Positions 16,901 to 26,719 of a stretch of 64,000 nt of DNA are shown piece by piece. The DNA lies in assembly GCA_016719055.1 (NCBI GenBank), contig JADKAW010000025.1, positions 20,947-84,946 of the forward strand. The letters run 5' to 3'. The translations under genes were made by a program, and so were the position numbers. The stretch comes from Candidatus Rhodoferax mariagerensis. GTDB lineage: Bacteria; Pseudomonadota; Gammaproteobacteria; Burkholderiales; Burkholderiaceae_C. Position 1 is the first letter of the stretch. The number at the start of each line of letters is the position of its first letter. Below the pieces are notes generated by a model that worked only from the letters and a program-made list of their open reading frames with translations, was not told the DNA's origin and searched no databases.

Positions 16901-18067
16901 ATGCCCGGTCTGTTCAAGCCGCGTACCCATTGGCTGACCTTGCCGCTGGTGGCGCTCGCCCTGACCGCCTGTGACAAGGCACCCGAGAAAGTCGCTCCGC
17001 CACCGCCCGAAGTCGTGGTGCAAAGCATCGTGCCACGCGATACCCCGCTGTCGATGGACATCGTCTCCGAGCTCAAGGCATTCCGCGAGGTCGAGTTGCG
17101 CCCCCGCGTCAGCGGCCTGGTCACCAAACAGTATTTTCAGCCCGGCCAAAAGGTCAAGGAAGGCGAGCTGATGTTCAGCATCGACCCGCGACCCTATGAC
17201 GAGGCCATCATCGATGCACAAGCCAAGCTGGCCGAATCCGAGGCGGTGCTGGCCCGAGCGCGCCAGGACGTTGAACGCTACAAGCCGCTGCTGCCTGACA
17301 ACGCCATCCCGCGCCAGACCTACGACCAGGCCGAAGCCTTTGCCAAGCAGAACGAGGCCATCGTGCAGGCGCGCCGCGCCGGGCTGGAGAAAACGCGGCT
17401 GGACCGCTCGTATGCTGAAGTGCGCTCGCCCCTGTCCGGGCAGGTGGGGCTGCAAAAGGTCGAGGTGGGCGGTCTGGCCACCAGCGGCCAGACCGTTTTG
17501 GCCACCGTGTCCACAGTGGACCCGATTGCCAGTTATTTCAGCATTCCGGAAACCACCTACCTGCAGGCCGCCCGTGGCAAAGTCAACGACAAAAACCATC
17601 CGGATGCACCGATCCAGTTGGTGCTGGCCGACGGCAGCATTTACAAACTTCCCGGGCGAATTGACTTTGCCGAACGCGCACTTGACTCCGCCACCGGTAC
17701 CCTGACCCTGCGGGCGATTTTTCCCAACCCGAATGGGCTGCTGCGCCCAGGCATGAACACCCGCATGCGCATCGTGTATGAAGTGGCGCAAAACGCCTTG
17801 TTGGTGCCACAACGGGCGGTCACAGAAATGCTGGGAAAAACCTTTTTGACGATGGTGGTTGACGGTGAAAAAATCGAACAGCGTGCCGTCAAGACCGGAG
17901 CACGCCTGGGTGACCAATGGGTCATCACCGAAGGCATCAAGGCCGGTGAGCGCATCGTGATCGACGGACTGCAAAAAGCGCGCCCGGGCATGGTCGTGAA
18001 AACCGTTGCGGCGCCGGCAGCACAGGCAGCACCGGCGGTCGCTGCGGCTTCGGCAGCCAAGTCCTAA
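16901..18067 (+). CDS. RND efflux periplasmic adaptor lipoprotein
   Basis: A 388-residue membrane-fusion protein of the AcrA/MexA class. Start ATG 16901 has AAGGA at a good distance. Signal peptide and lipobox LALTAC make it a lipoprotein. The halves of the lipoyl domain are RPRVSGLVTKQYFQPGQKVKEGE and YAEVRSPLSGQVG; the hairpin between them is coiled-coil; the beta-barrel and membrane-proximal domains follow. It bridges the inner-membrane pump (next gene, 9 bases on) to the outer-membrane channel. Start of a three-gene efflux operon. Confidence 0.93.
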   Translation: MPGLFKPRTHWLTLPLVALALTACDKAPEKVAPPPPEVVVQSIVPRDTPLSMDIVSELKAFREVELRPRVSGLVTKQYFQPGQKVKEGELMFSIDPRPYDEAIIDAQAKLAESEAVLARARQDVERYKPLLPDNAIPRQTYDQAEAFAKQNEAIVQARRAGLEKTRLDRSYAEVRSPLSGQVGLQKVEVGGLATSGQTVLATVSTVDPIASYFSIPETTYLQAARGKVNDKNHPDAPIQLVLADGSIYKLPGRIDFAERALDSATGTLTLRAIFPNPNGLLRPGMNTRMRIVYEVAQNALLVPQRAVTEMLGKTFLTMVVDGEKIEQRAVKTGARLGDQWVITEGIKAGERIVIDGLQKARPGMVVKTVAAPAAQAAPAVAAASAAKS

Positions 18068-18076
18068 GGGGTCAGC

Positions 18077-21000
18077 ATGGCCAAATTTTTTATTGACCGG
18101 CCGGTCTTTGCCATTGTGTCGGCCATCGTGCTGGTGCTGGCGGGCCTGATTGCCGGGCTGAATCTGCCCATTGCCCAATACCCGCAGATCACGCTGCCCA
18201 ATGTGGTGGTGTCGGCGTTTTACCCAGGTGCCAGCGCCGATGTGGTCGAACAGGCGATTGCCCAGCCGATTGAAGAACAGGTCAACGGCGTGCAAGGCAT
18301 GCAGTACATGAGCTCCAAGTCGGCCGGCAACGGTGCTTATTCACTGAACGTGACCTTCGGCCTGGATGTTGACCCCGACATGGCGGCAGTGCAGGTGCAA
18401 AACCGGGTGGCGCAAGCCAACGCCAGCCTGCCGGTCGAGGTAATCAGTGGCGGTGTCACCACCAGCAAACAAACCCCTGACACCCTGATGTATGTGGCGC
18501 TGGTGTCGCCCAAGGGCAGCTACGACGATCTGTTTTTGGCCAACTACGCCAACATCAATGTGGTGGAGGCGATCAAGCGCGTCAAGGGTGTGGGCAATGT
18601 GCAGTTGTTTGGTGCTGCGTTTGGCATGCGGCTGTGGCTCAACCCGGAGCGTATGGCGTCGCTGGGCGTCACACCGGGTGATTTGACACAAGCCATTCAG
18701 GAGCAAAACCGCCAGGCACCCGCCGGTCAGGTGGGGCAGTTGCCAGCGCCAGCGTCACAGCAGTTTCAGTATGGGGTGCAGGTGCGTGGCCGCCTGAGCG
18801 AGGCCACAGAGTTTGAGAACATCATCGTGCGCGCCCAGCCCAACGGTTCGTTTGTTCGGGTGAAAGATGTGGCGCGGGTTGAACTCGGTGCCAAAGACTA
18901 CATCTTTCAGGGCAAGCTCAATGGCCGACCCACCGCGGCGTTTTCCATCAGCCTCACCCCCGACGCGAGCGCACTTGAAACCGCTGACCTGGTGAAAAAA
19001 CAGCTCAACGCGCTCACCCAAAGCTTTCCGTCAGACATGGCCTATGAAGTCGTGATGGACAACACGCTGTTCGTCAAAGCGTCGCTGCAAGAGGTGGTCA
19101 ACACCTTCATCGAGGCGCTGGTGCTGGTGCTGATCGTGGTTTTTCTGTTTTTGCAAAGCTGGCGCGCCACGCTGATTCCGCTGCTGGCGGTGCCGGTGTC
19201 GCTGATTGGCACCTTTGCGGCCTTTACCCTGATGGGCTTCACCATCAACACCCTGACCCTGTTTGGCATGGTGCTGGCCATCGGCATTGTGGTGGACGAT
19301 GCGATTGTGGTGGTCGAAGCCGTGGAGCACCACATGGCGCACGGCCTGACTGCGCGTGACGCCACCATCAAAGCCATGCAGGAGGTGTCTGGCCCGGTGA
19401 TCGCGATTGCGCTGATTTTGTCTGCCGTGTTTGTGCCGGTGGCTTTTCTGGGTGGCATTTCCGGGGTGATGTACAAGCAGTTTGCCATCACCGTGGCGGT
19501 GTCCACCGTGCTGTCCGCTTTTGTGGCCCTCACGCTCACCCCTGCATTGTGCGCCCTGCTGCTGCAGACCAAAACCAAAAGCGACGGTGTGGTGCAGCGC
19601 TTTTACGACGGCTTCAACCGCCAGTTTGACCGCATCACCAACGGCTACGGGCGGGGTGTGCAGACCATGATTCGCCGCTCCGCCCTGACCCTGCTGACGC
19701 TGGCCATCCTGATCTTTGCGGCATTCGGGCTGATGTCCAAGGTGCCCGGGGGCTTTGTGCCCTCGGAAGATCAGGGCTATTTCTTTGGTTCCATCCAGTT
19801 GCCGGCGGCGGCGTCGCTGAACCGGACCACCGCCGTGGCCGACAAGGTCGATGCCGTGCTGGCCAACATTCCGGGCGTTGACAAACGACTGATCATAAGC
19901 GGCTACAGCATGCTCAATGGCGTCAGCCAGTCAGACGCTGCGCTGGTGGTGGTCACGCTCAAGTCCTGGGAAGAACGCAAGTCTGAAGGCGAGTCACTCA
20001 AAACCATTCTGTCCACGGCCTTTCGGCAACTGGGCGCTATTCCCGAGGCATCTTCGCTGGTATTCAACCCGCCACCCATTCCCGGACTGGGTTCAACCGG
20101 CGGGTTTTCGTTCAAGCTGCAAGACCGCGCGGGTGCCACGCCGCAAGAGCTGGCCAAGACGGCCGCCGACTTTATTGCCGCCGCGCGGCAGCGCCCCGAA
20201 ATTGGCAGCCTGTATTCGACCTTTGACCCACGCACACCGGCGTTCCGTCTGGATGTGGACCGCGAAAAGGCCAAAAAACTCGGCGTACCGATCTCGGAGG
20301 TGCTGAGCGCCTTGCAAACCTTTCTGGGCGGTGCCAATGTCAACGACTTCAGCCGTTTTGGCCGCACCTACAAGGTCACCATGCAGGCCGAGCCCGAATA
20401 CCGCAGCGACATCCAGGGCACCGACCGGTTTTATGTGCGCAGCAGCGACGGCAAGATGATTCCACTGTCGTCGCTGGTCACGCGCGTGCCCATCAGCGCG
20501 CCACTGGTCACGCAGCGCTATAACCTGTACCGCACCGCTGAGCTAGGGGGCGACGCCGCGCCGGGTTACAGCTCGGGTGATGCCATCCGGGCCATGGAAG
20601 AAGTGGCCGCCACGGCCTTGCCGGCCGGTTATGGCTTTGAGTGGTCGGGCATCAGCCTGCAAGAAAAAGAATCTGCCGGCAAGGCGCCGATGGTGTTTGG
20701 CATGGCGATTATTTTTGTGTTCCTGTTTCTGGCGGCCCTGTACGAGAGCTGGTCGGTGCCCTTTGCGGTGCTGTTTGCCGTGCCGCTGGGCCTGTTTGGT
20801 GCCATGACCGGGCTGTGGCTGACCGGCCTGACGAATAACCTGTACGCCCAGATTGGCCTGATCCTGTTGATTGGTCTGGCAGCCAAAAACGCCATTTTGA
20901 TCGTGGAGTTTGCCAAGATGAAGCGCGAGGAGGGCCAGGACGTGGTCACAGCCGCCCTGGGCGCGGCCAAACTGCGCCTGCGGCCAATCATCATGACCTC

Positions 21001-21193
21001 GCTGGCGTTTATCCTGGGTGTGGTGCCGCTGATCATTGCCTCGGGTGCCGGTGCGGCGGCGCGGGTCTCAATGGGGGTGACGGTGTTCTCAGGGATGCTG
21101 GCGGCCACGGTGCTGGCCATTTTTGTCGTGCCGGTTCTGTTTGTGACCGTCGAGCGCGTTGTTACCCGTTTTTCCAGGAAAGCCAAGCCATGA
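18077..21193 (+). CDS. RND efflux pump inner-membrane transporter (HAE1 family)
   Basis: A 1038-residue proton-driven multidrug pump of the AcrB/MexB kind. N-terminus AKFFIDRPVFAIVSAIVLVL is typical TM1. TM4 carries the paired aspartates in GIVVDDAIVVVEAVEH, and TM10 the lysine in GLAAKNAILIVEFAK, which make up the proton relay. Two large periplasmic loops and 12 TM segments fit the family length. It overlaps the next gene by four bases (ATGA). Substrates cannot be predicted; drugs, solvents or dyes are usual. Confidence 0.95.
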   Translation: MAKFFIDRPVFAIVSAIVLVLAGLIAGLNLPIAQYPQITLPNVVVSAFYPGASADVVEQAIAQPIEEQVNGVQGMQYMSSKSAGNGAYSLNVTFGLDVDPDMAAVQVQNRVAQANASLPVEVISGGVTTSKQTPDTLMYVALVSPKGSYDDLFLANYANINVVEAIKRVKGVGNVQLFGAAFGMRLWLNPERMASLGVTPGDLTQAIQEQNRQAPAGQVGQLPAPASQQFQYGVQVRGRLSEATEFENIIVRAQPNGSFVRVKDVARVELGAKDYIFQGKLNGRPTAAFSISLTPDASALETADLVKKQLNALTQSFPSDMAYEVVMDNTLFVKASLQEVVNTFIEALVLVLIVVFLFLQSWRATLIPLLAVPVSLIGTFAAFTLMGFTINTLTLFGMVLAIGIVVDDAIVVVEAVEHHMAHGLTARDATIKAMQEVSGPVIAIALILSAVFVPVAFLGGISGVMYKQFAITVAVSTVLSAFVALTLTPALCALLLQTKTKSDGVVQRFYDGFNRQFDRITNGYGRGVQTMIRRSALTLLTLAILIFAAFGLMSKVPGGFVPSEDQGYFFGSIQLPAAASLNRTTAVADKVDAVLANIPGVDKRLIISGYSMLNGVSQSDAALVVVTLKSWEERKSEGESLKTILSTAFRQLGAIPEASSLVFNPPPIPGLGSTGGFSFKLQDRAGATPQELAKTAADFIAAARQRPEIGSLYSTFDPRTPAFRLDVDREKAKKLGVPISEVLSALQTFLGGANVNDFSRFGRTYKVTMQAEPEYRSDIQGTDRFYVRSSDGKMIPLSSLVTRVPISAPLVTQRYNLYRTAELGGDAAPGYSSGDAIRAMEEVAATALPAGYGFEWSGISLQEKESAGKAPMVFGMAIIFVFLFLAALYESWSVPFAVLFAVPLGLFGAMTGLWLTGLTNNLYAQIGLILLIGLAAKNAILIVEFAKMKREEGQDVVTAALGAAKLRLRPIIMTSLAFILGVVPLIIASGAGAAARVSMGVTVFSGMLAATVLAIFVVPVLFVTVERVVTRFSRKAKP

Positions 21194-22833
21194 AGCGCCA
21201 CACCCTTCTGACCAGTGCCGTGGCGCTTGCTGCTTTGAGTGGCTGTGCGCTTGGCCCCGACTATCAGCGCCCTGACGTTGACTTGCCCGCCAGCTACCGT
21301 GGCAGCCCGGCCACACCCACTGACGCAGCGGTCAAAACACCCGCGTTTTCCGAGCAGGACTGGCGCCAGGTGTTCACCGACCCCAACCTGCAAAAGCTCA
21401 TTGAAGAGGCTTTGAGTGCCGGTCCCGACGCGCTGCTGGCCGCCGAGCGCCTGCGCGAAGCCCAGGCATTGGCCGGTGTTGCGCAGGCACCGCTGTTTCC
21501 GCAGGTGTCGGCATCGCTCAACACCTCGCCCACGGTGCGTGCGTCAGGCGACACGGTCACCTCAAGCTTTATGGGGGGTGTGGGCATTTCATGGGAAATC
21601 GACCTGTGGGGCCGTTACCGGCGCGGTGACGAGGCCGCCCGCGCGGAGCTGCTGGCCAGCGCCGAGGCCCAGCAAGGTGTACGTGCGTCGCTGATTGCCG
21701 GGGTGGCCCGCACCTATTGCCAGCTGGTCACGCTGCGCGACACGCTGGCCGTGACGCAAAGCGCTGCGCAAACCCAAGAACAAGTGTTACGCCTCATCAA
21801 GCGGCTGTCGGCCAGTGGTGTGTCGTCGGCAGCAGAAGAGCGCCAGCAGGAGTCGGTGCTGGCCACCACCCAGGCGCGCCTGCCCACGCTGCGCCGGCAA
21901 ATCAACGAGACCGAGAACGCGCTGTCCTTGCTGTTGGGGCGTCACCCTGGGGCGTTTAGCACCAGCGCGGGCTTGAGCCTGAAGCTGCCACAGCAGATTC
22001 CGGTGGGCCTGCCGTCCACATTGCTGGAGCGACGCCCCGACATCCGCCAGGCCGAAGCGCGGCTGGTGGCTGCCAATGCGCGTGTTGGCGAGGCGCGGGC
22101 CATGTTTTTCCCGACCCTGTCGCTGACGGCCATGTTGGGCGGTGTCAGCACCCAGTTGTCAGAGGTGTTGGGTGGTGGCGCGCCCACGGTGGCCTCGTTG
22201 GGTCCGAATGTGCTGCTGCCGCTGTTTGACGGCCGGCGACTAACGTTCAACCAGGATGCCGCCATGGCCCGCATGGCACAGGCGCTGGTCAGCTACCGCA
22301 AAACCATTCTTGGCGCTTTGGGCGAGGTGGCCAACGGGCTGACCGCTTACGACACCAGCACCGAGCTGGTGGGCATTCAGCGCCAGCGCGTGGCGATTGC
22401 GCGTGAAGCCATGCGCCTGGCCGAGCTGCGCTTTCGCGCGGGCACCGCCGGGTTCATTGAAGTGCTGGATGCCCAGCGCCAGTTGCTGACCACCGAAACC
22501 GAACAGGCGCAAACCGTGCTTGACCAGCGCAGCGCGCTGATCGGGCTTTATCTGGCGCTGGGTGGGGGTTGGAGTGCGACGGATACAGATATCACTTCAA
22601 AGCGGGTTGCCTTTTGCGGGGTCGGGGCGGCGGGCGAGCTTGCGGGGGCCCCCTGGGTCGGGGGGGCGCAGCCAGTGCGGAGTTTGTTCCATGATCCATC
22701 TCCGCCAAGCCGCCTTTATGAGCATATCAATGTGCAACGACGAACAGGGAGCCGTGCGCAACTACCGTGTCGAACAGCGGTTCAGTACATGCGGTTGAAT
22801 TTCCCGCCCGTGGCGGCTATCAGCGTTTGCTGA
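21190..22833 (+). CDS. RND outer-membrane channel lipoprotein (NodT/OprM family) with odd C-terminal tail
   Basis: A 547-residue TolC-like factor: lipobox LAALSGC, then GPDYQRP (family signature), two OEP repeats with long coiled-coil helices, and the usual end near DQRSALIGLYLALGGGW at about residue 467. Family members normally stop right after this point. Here the frame runs about 80 residues further with no family likeness and rich in Gly, Pro and Arg, as if the original stop was lost. The tail overlaps the end of the decayed DUF389 gene on the opposite strand. Channel function may survive the tail. The first ~467 residues are secure. Confidence 0.9.
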   Translation: MKRHTLLTSAVALAALSGCALGPDYQRPDVDLPASYRGSPATPTDAAVKTPAFSEQDWRQVFTDPNLQKLIEEALSAGPDALLAAERLREAQALAGVAQAPLFPQVSASLNTSPTVRASGDTVTSSFMGGVGISWEIDLWGRYRRGDEAARAELLASAEAQQGVRASLIAGVARTYCQLVTLRDTLAVTQSAAQTQEQVLRLIKRLSASGVSSAAEERQQESVLATTQARLPTLRRQINETENALSLLLGRHPGAFSTSAGLSLKLPQQIPVGLPSTLLERRPDIRQAEARLVAANARVGEARAMFFPTLSLTAMLGGVSTQLSEVLGGGAPTVASLGPNVLLPLFDGRRLTFNQDAAMARMAQALVSYRKTILGALGEVANGLTAYDTSTELVGIQRQRVAIAREAMRLAELRFRAGTAGFIEVLDAQRQLLTTETEQAQTVLDQRSALIGLYLALGGGWSATDTDITSKRVAFCGVGAAGELAGAPWVGGAQPVRSLFHDPSPPSRLYEHINVQRRTGSRAQLPCRTAVQYMRLNFPPVAAISVC

Positions 22834-24230
22834 TCCGCTTGTTGGCTGGTTTATTGGCCGGTACTGCCACTGAAACCTCCAGCCTCACCTCTTCCAGATC
22901 AGCCAACCCGGCGCGCTTGCGCAGGCCCAGGCGCAGGCGTTCCTGCTCTGCGGCACCCAGCGCGCCGGGCAACTGCAATTGCACCAGCAATAGCGGCCGA
23001 TCAACGGTGGTTGTTGGCGGCGCATCCAGCTTGGCCGCCAGCCCTGAAAACCGGTCGTCACGTTGACCTGCAGGGCCTGTGGAAACTGCGCCGGCCGTGG
23101 TAGATGTCTTTGAGCGGGGTGTGCCTCCACCGACTGGCGCAAGGCCTGCAGTTGCCCTTGCAGCGCCACAATGCGCTCCTCGCGCTCGGCAATGTCAGCA
23201 CGGTTGGTTTGCAATAACTCGTTGATCAAGTCCCTTTTTACGATGTTCATGTCGGGCATGATCTGGCCCGACTGCACCAGCAGCAGCTTGACATCGGCTA
23301 GGCCAAACTGCGGCAGGCGTTGCTCGATGGCTTTGATGTCGGCCTCCGGCAGGCGGTCGCCGACCAGGTTGACGCAACTGCCGGTCCTTGAAATTGGGCT
23401 CTTGCGACACCACCAGCACATTAGGCTTACTACGCAGCACCTGCTGCACAAAGCGCGCGGCATTCGAGTCAAACCACTCCCGTTGCACCAGATTGATGGC
23501 CAGAAACACGCTTGGCACCAGCGTCGCCAGCACCACCAGCCCGATCACCGTGCGATGCCTGATGCGCCTGGTCTTGATCCTGCGTCAACGGCACCGCATC
23601 ACCCGCACCATTACGAGTGGCAATCGCAATGAACACGCAATTGATCGAATACAGGTAAAGCGCACCGCCAAAGTAGGCCATGTTGTCAATCGCCAGCCCA
23701 TAGCCCGCGGTGCACAGAGGCGGCATCAGGGCAGTGGCGATGGCGACACCGGGAATCAGGTTGGATTTGACCTGCCGGGTGGCCCCGATGACCCCGGCCA
23801 GCCCGCCAAACAGGGCAATCAGCACATCCCAGATCGAGGGCGTGGTGCGCGCCAGCAGTTCTGAATGGGCCTGCGTCAGCGGCGACACCATAAAATAGGC
23901 GGTGGAGGTCAGCAGGCTGATGACCGTAGCCAGGCCCAGGTTGAACAGCGATGAGCGCATCAGGGCAGAGTCGTTGATGCTGGCACCGTAACCCAGCGCC
24001 ATGATCGGCCCCATCAGGGGCGAGATCAGCATGGCACCAATGATGACAGCGGTGGAATTGACGTTCAAGCCGATCGAGGCAATAAATATCGCAAAAATCA
24101 GCACCCACAGGTTGGTGCCACGAAACTCGACGCCACTGCGAAAGGTTGCATCGATCTCGGCGTTGTCGGCCTGGTCATGCCTCAGGTCAAAACGCGCCAG
24201 CCAGCGGCGCCTCCAATAGTCCATCGTCAT
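22820..24230 (-). pseudogene. DUF389 membrane protein gene broken by several frameshifts
   Basis: The N-terminal two thirds (24230 to about 23585) read as an intact DUF389 protein: MTMDYWRRRWLARFDLRH, LNVNSTAVIIGAMLISPLMG, and GVAIATALMPPLCTAGYGLA, with five or six TM segments. After about 23585 the protein continues only by changing frame: 23548 to ~23400 (LVPSVFLAINLVQREWF), ~23400 to ~23110 (GDRLPEADIKAIEQRLPQFG), and a last frame to the stop at 22820. At least three frame changes are needed. Function of DUF389 proteins is unknown. Either a true pseudogene or a stretch of poor sequence. Confidence 0.75.
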
Positions 24231-24233
24231 ACT

Positions 24234-24451
24234 TTATTTGCCCAGCAGTTGATTCAAGCCGTCGGCATCAAAATGCTCACCCAAGGTAGCATCAATGGGA
24301 ACGCTGTCCAGCTTGAAGCAGCCTCTTCACGTTTCACATCGAGTTCAACCTTGAATGATACGGCGCCGGTTTTCCGACCGCTATGACCCCGAAAGACGCT
24401 GTAGCAGTACCCCTCCGCTGCGCAGGCCCCTACCCGGCTTGTTTTAGTCAA
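24234..24451 (-). pseudogene. Unidentified gene fragment upstream of DUF389 relic
   Basis: Two overlapping minus-strand frames look like pieces of one protein: VSFKVELDVKREEA and, one frame off, FKLDSVPIDATLGEHFDADG ending at a TAA at 24234-24236. No full gene and no recognised family. Very tentative. Confidence 0.25.
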
Positions 24452-24484
24452 AACCCTTCAATCCCTGAATCCCCCACGCGCAGG

Positions 24485-25042
24485 CTAGTCGTGCACCGGC
24501 TCAAGTCGCCATGCCCCAGCCGGCAAGGTCTCGGCACCATTGCCAATCTGTGCCCGGGTCATGCAACCCGGGTTCATCAGTCCGATCCCACCCGCGGGTA
24601 GGGTGTAGATGATCACTGGCTGCTCAAACAGACGCGTCAAGCGCATCAGACGCTCATTGACCATCGTCGGACGCGGGGCAGAGTACCAGGCTGCAAGGGC
24701 GTCGCCACCTTCAAAAAAGAAGTCGATCCGCCCAGCCATGTGGGTTTCATTGGTTTCTGATGGCGGTGCCACTGTGTCAGCATCTAGCCGCGTCAAAGTG
24801 GAATCACCGGTCGACGGCAAAAATGCCGCCAAATCCTGGTCGGTTTCAATCTCGATTCGGGTGATCGACGAGGGCGAAAATATCTCGGTGGCATGCTCTG
24901 AGCCAATGATCAAGGTGCGGTTGGCAAACAGTTGCGCCGAGCGTTGCAGGGTGGTGAGCAATTGCTCAATGGCCTGTAGGTCTTGCTGAACAAACTTGCG
25001 AACACGATTGGCCGTGGTGATGATCGTGACATTGACAGACAT
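24485..25042 (-). CDS. Conserved-looking hypothetical protein, 185 residues
   Basis: I do not recognise this protein. It starts at ATG 25040-25042 with CGGAG nine bases upstream. Composition is soluble and acidic, with no signal peptide or membrane segment. An N-terminal helix (VRKFVQQDLQAIEQLLTTLQ) is followed by a mixed beta region with IDFFFEGGDALAAWY and IYTLPAGGIGLMNPGCMTRA. The steady codon pattern and good ribosome site suggest a real gene. Neighbours (DUF389 relic, SH3 protein) do not hint at a role. Confidence 0.6.
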   Translation of the reverse strand: MSVNVTIITTANRVRKFVQQDLQAIEQLLTTLQRSAQLFANRTLIIGSEHATEIFSPSSITRIEIETDQDLAAFLPSTGDSTLTRLDADTVAPPSETNETHMAGRIDFFFEGGDALAAWYSAPRPTMVNERLMRLTRLFEQPVIIYTLPAGGIGLMNPGCMTRAQIGNGAETLPAGAWRLEPVHD

Positions 25043-25131
25043 GGAATACTCCGCGCATGGGTAACAAATGAACAATGATAGCCATAGTTACACACTGGCG
25101 CCGTAAGTGGATACAGATATCTCGCTGAAAC

Positions 25132-25185
25132 GAAAATAATAGCTGCCTGCGCTTATTGAATAAGGGCTACAAGGCTAAAAAGCCT
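25132..25185 (+). repeat. Dispersed repeat copy (R2)
   Basis: AAATAATAGCTGCCTGCGC, then AATAAGGGCTACAAGGC. A small hairpin AGGCT-AAAA-AGCCT follows inside the copy. Confidence 0.75.
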
Positions 25186-25218
25186 CAAGCAGCCCAGACC
25201 GTCCTTCAACCGCTGACA

Positions 25219-25923
25219 TCAACGCGAATTGCGCTCCGGCATGGGCTGAAATGGGCGTACCGGGCGATTTGCGCCCGGAGGTGGACGAGTCCCGATGCCT
25301 CCTGACGGTGGACGCACGCCGGGGCCAACGACCGGTGGCCGATGCCCGCCGGGTGGTCGTGGCACCACGCCGACATGAGGTGGGCGCACGCCCGGAGCGA
25401 TCACAGGTGGTCGCGGTGGCGGTGGTCGCCAAACCGGTGGCCGCGGCAAGGGTCGCCAGCCGGGCGGACGGGGCCGGTAATGCCAATTGTTCCAGTGTGG
25501 ATGCCGGTTGTACCAGGGTCGGTCAACGTAGTGGTTGGCCCAATAGGCCCCCACCAGGAACGCCAGCACTGGCAAACCAATCGCTGCGCCGTTCTGGGCC
25601 ACATTGACTTCCCTGTTATCAAAGGTCGCAACCAGGTTTTCCGCGCTGATCCAGCCACGCCCCGCATCAGAGTGAACATCGCACCATTGATAGTCTTGCT
25701 CGCAGCCGATCACCTCAAGCAGGGTGCGCGGGTACAGCACGTGCACGATCGGAAAATCGATGTCCGGTCCAGCGCGCAGATACACCTCGGCATTGGTAAA
25801 CGCCGGGTATGCCACCGCGTGCGTCGCGGCAACCATGGCGCTGACGACGAATAAACCGCGGCAGGCTTTGCCAAGCCATTGATGGACCACGCGCGGCGTG
25901 GAGAAAAATTTTTGTTTTAACAT
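25219..25923 (-). CDS. Exported SH3-domain protein with proline-rich tail
   Basis: A 234-residue protein. Start ATG 25921-25923 is preferred because GAGG lies at proper distance; an ATG five codons upstream overlaps that ribosome site. Signal peptide with hydrophobic LFVVSAMVAATHAVA. Residues about 40-100 form a bacterial SH3 domain (EVYLRAGPDIDFPIVHVLYP, GRGWISAENLVATF). A short membrane-like stretch follows, then ~90 residues of Pro/Arg/Gly repeats (RPPPPRPP type). Such proteins are thought to bind cell-wall or envelope partners; the role here is unknown. Confidence 0.78.
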   Translation of the reverse strand: MLKQKFFSTPRVVHQWLGKACRGLFVVSAMVAATHAVAYPAFTNAEVYLRAGPDIDFPIVHVLYPRTLLEVIGCEQDYQWCDVHSDAGRGWISAENLVATFDNREVNVAQNGAAIGLPVLAFLVGAYWANHYVDRPWYNRHPHWNNWHYRPRPPGWRPLPRPPVWRPPPPRPPVIAPGVRPPHVGVVPRPPGGHRPPVVGPGVRPPSGGIGTRPPPGANRPVRPFQPMPERNSR

Positions 25924-25954
25924 GGTTTTGCACCTCATCGGCCATCCATTATGA

Positions 25955-26110
25955 CTACTCGAACCACTCTATCACGCAGTTCTTGTGTTGTCGCGCAACA
26001 ACTACCCAAAATGGGCAATCGGTGCTGGCTGCGGGGGCAACCTGCGCAATAGACGCGGCGCTTTGAACGTGTTGAATGACGGTATCTTTGAAATTTCTGG
26101 TTAATGCCAT
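25955..26110 (-). pseudogene. Truncated HigA-like antitoxin remnant
   Basis: ATG 26108-26110 with an AGGGA ribosome site begins MALTRNFKDTVIQHVQS, the usual start of small HTH antitoxins found in many betaproteobacteria (MALTRNFK-T---R-Q-D--FA-AL). After about 25 residues the likeness stops (AAPASTDCPFW...) and the DNA-binding helix-turn-helix is missing. No toxin gene adjoins. A 51-codon relic. Confidence 0.6.
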
Positions 26111-26279
26111 TTGTTGTCCCTGATGTTTGCTACCGGATTTGGCGGTTATTGTCATTTTGCGCACTTTGCACTCAACCAACAATGCTCAGGCTTTGTCGAT
26201 GTCCCGTTGGTGGCCGCGTTTGTTCGCATCGTCAACCCGTTAGCCGGGATTCAATGCCGCTGCGCGCAACATGCCAGTT

Positions 26280-26420
26280 TTCGATGCGTGTTCTGCTGGT
26301 TATAGTGGCTCTGATTGCCGATGGGCTGGCAGCGTTGCTTGGCATGTTCATCTCCAACACCGCCACCGCACTGCTGATGGCACCGATTGCCATCGCGTCG
26401 GTGCTGCGCATCAGCCGATG
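26280..26420 (+). pseudogene. Fragment of DASS/SLC13-type anion transporter
   Basis: One plus-strand frame reads ADGLAALLGMFISNTATALL followed by MAPIAIASVL, the hallmark SNT motif region of divalent-anion:Na+ symporters (DASS). Nothing on either side extends it, so only ~45 codons of a ~450-codon gene remain. Confidence 0.55.
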
Positions 26421-26719
26421 CGGTCGAGGGTGCGCAAGGGCCGTTTGAATACCGCGCCATTCGTCAATGCGCATTTACCGTGTAGGGATGGCAGGAATAA
26501 TGCTGGGTGCGCGGCGTTTATATGCCAAATTGGCCTGCAGCCCTCGTTCTATATGTGCTGATAGCTCTTTTATTTGTAGCTGTATAGTTTTAACGATCGA
26601 ATGGCGGTTGACCCGCCTGAGCGAGACGTGCGCAAACAACAATTCCGATCCACGAACTCAAAACTCCTGCAATGTGTAGGATCAGGGCTGTATTTGCATT
26701 TCGCTGGCCATAACACCAT
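26421..26719. other. Degenerate spacer between gene relics
   Basis: No supported gene. It lies between the transporter fragment and the sigma-factor fragment and looks like eroded sequence. Confidence 0.4.

Noticed and set aside
16736..18295. 519-codon minus-strand open frame opposite the efflux adaptor
   Set aside because: His/Gly/Gln-rich product typical of antisense to a GC-rich gene; no ribosome site or likeness.
26104..26448. 114-codon frame as an intact small membrane protein
   Set aside because: Only the middle ~45 codons match a DASS transporter; the rest is unrelated, so treated as a relic.
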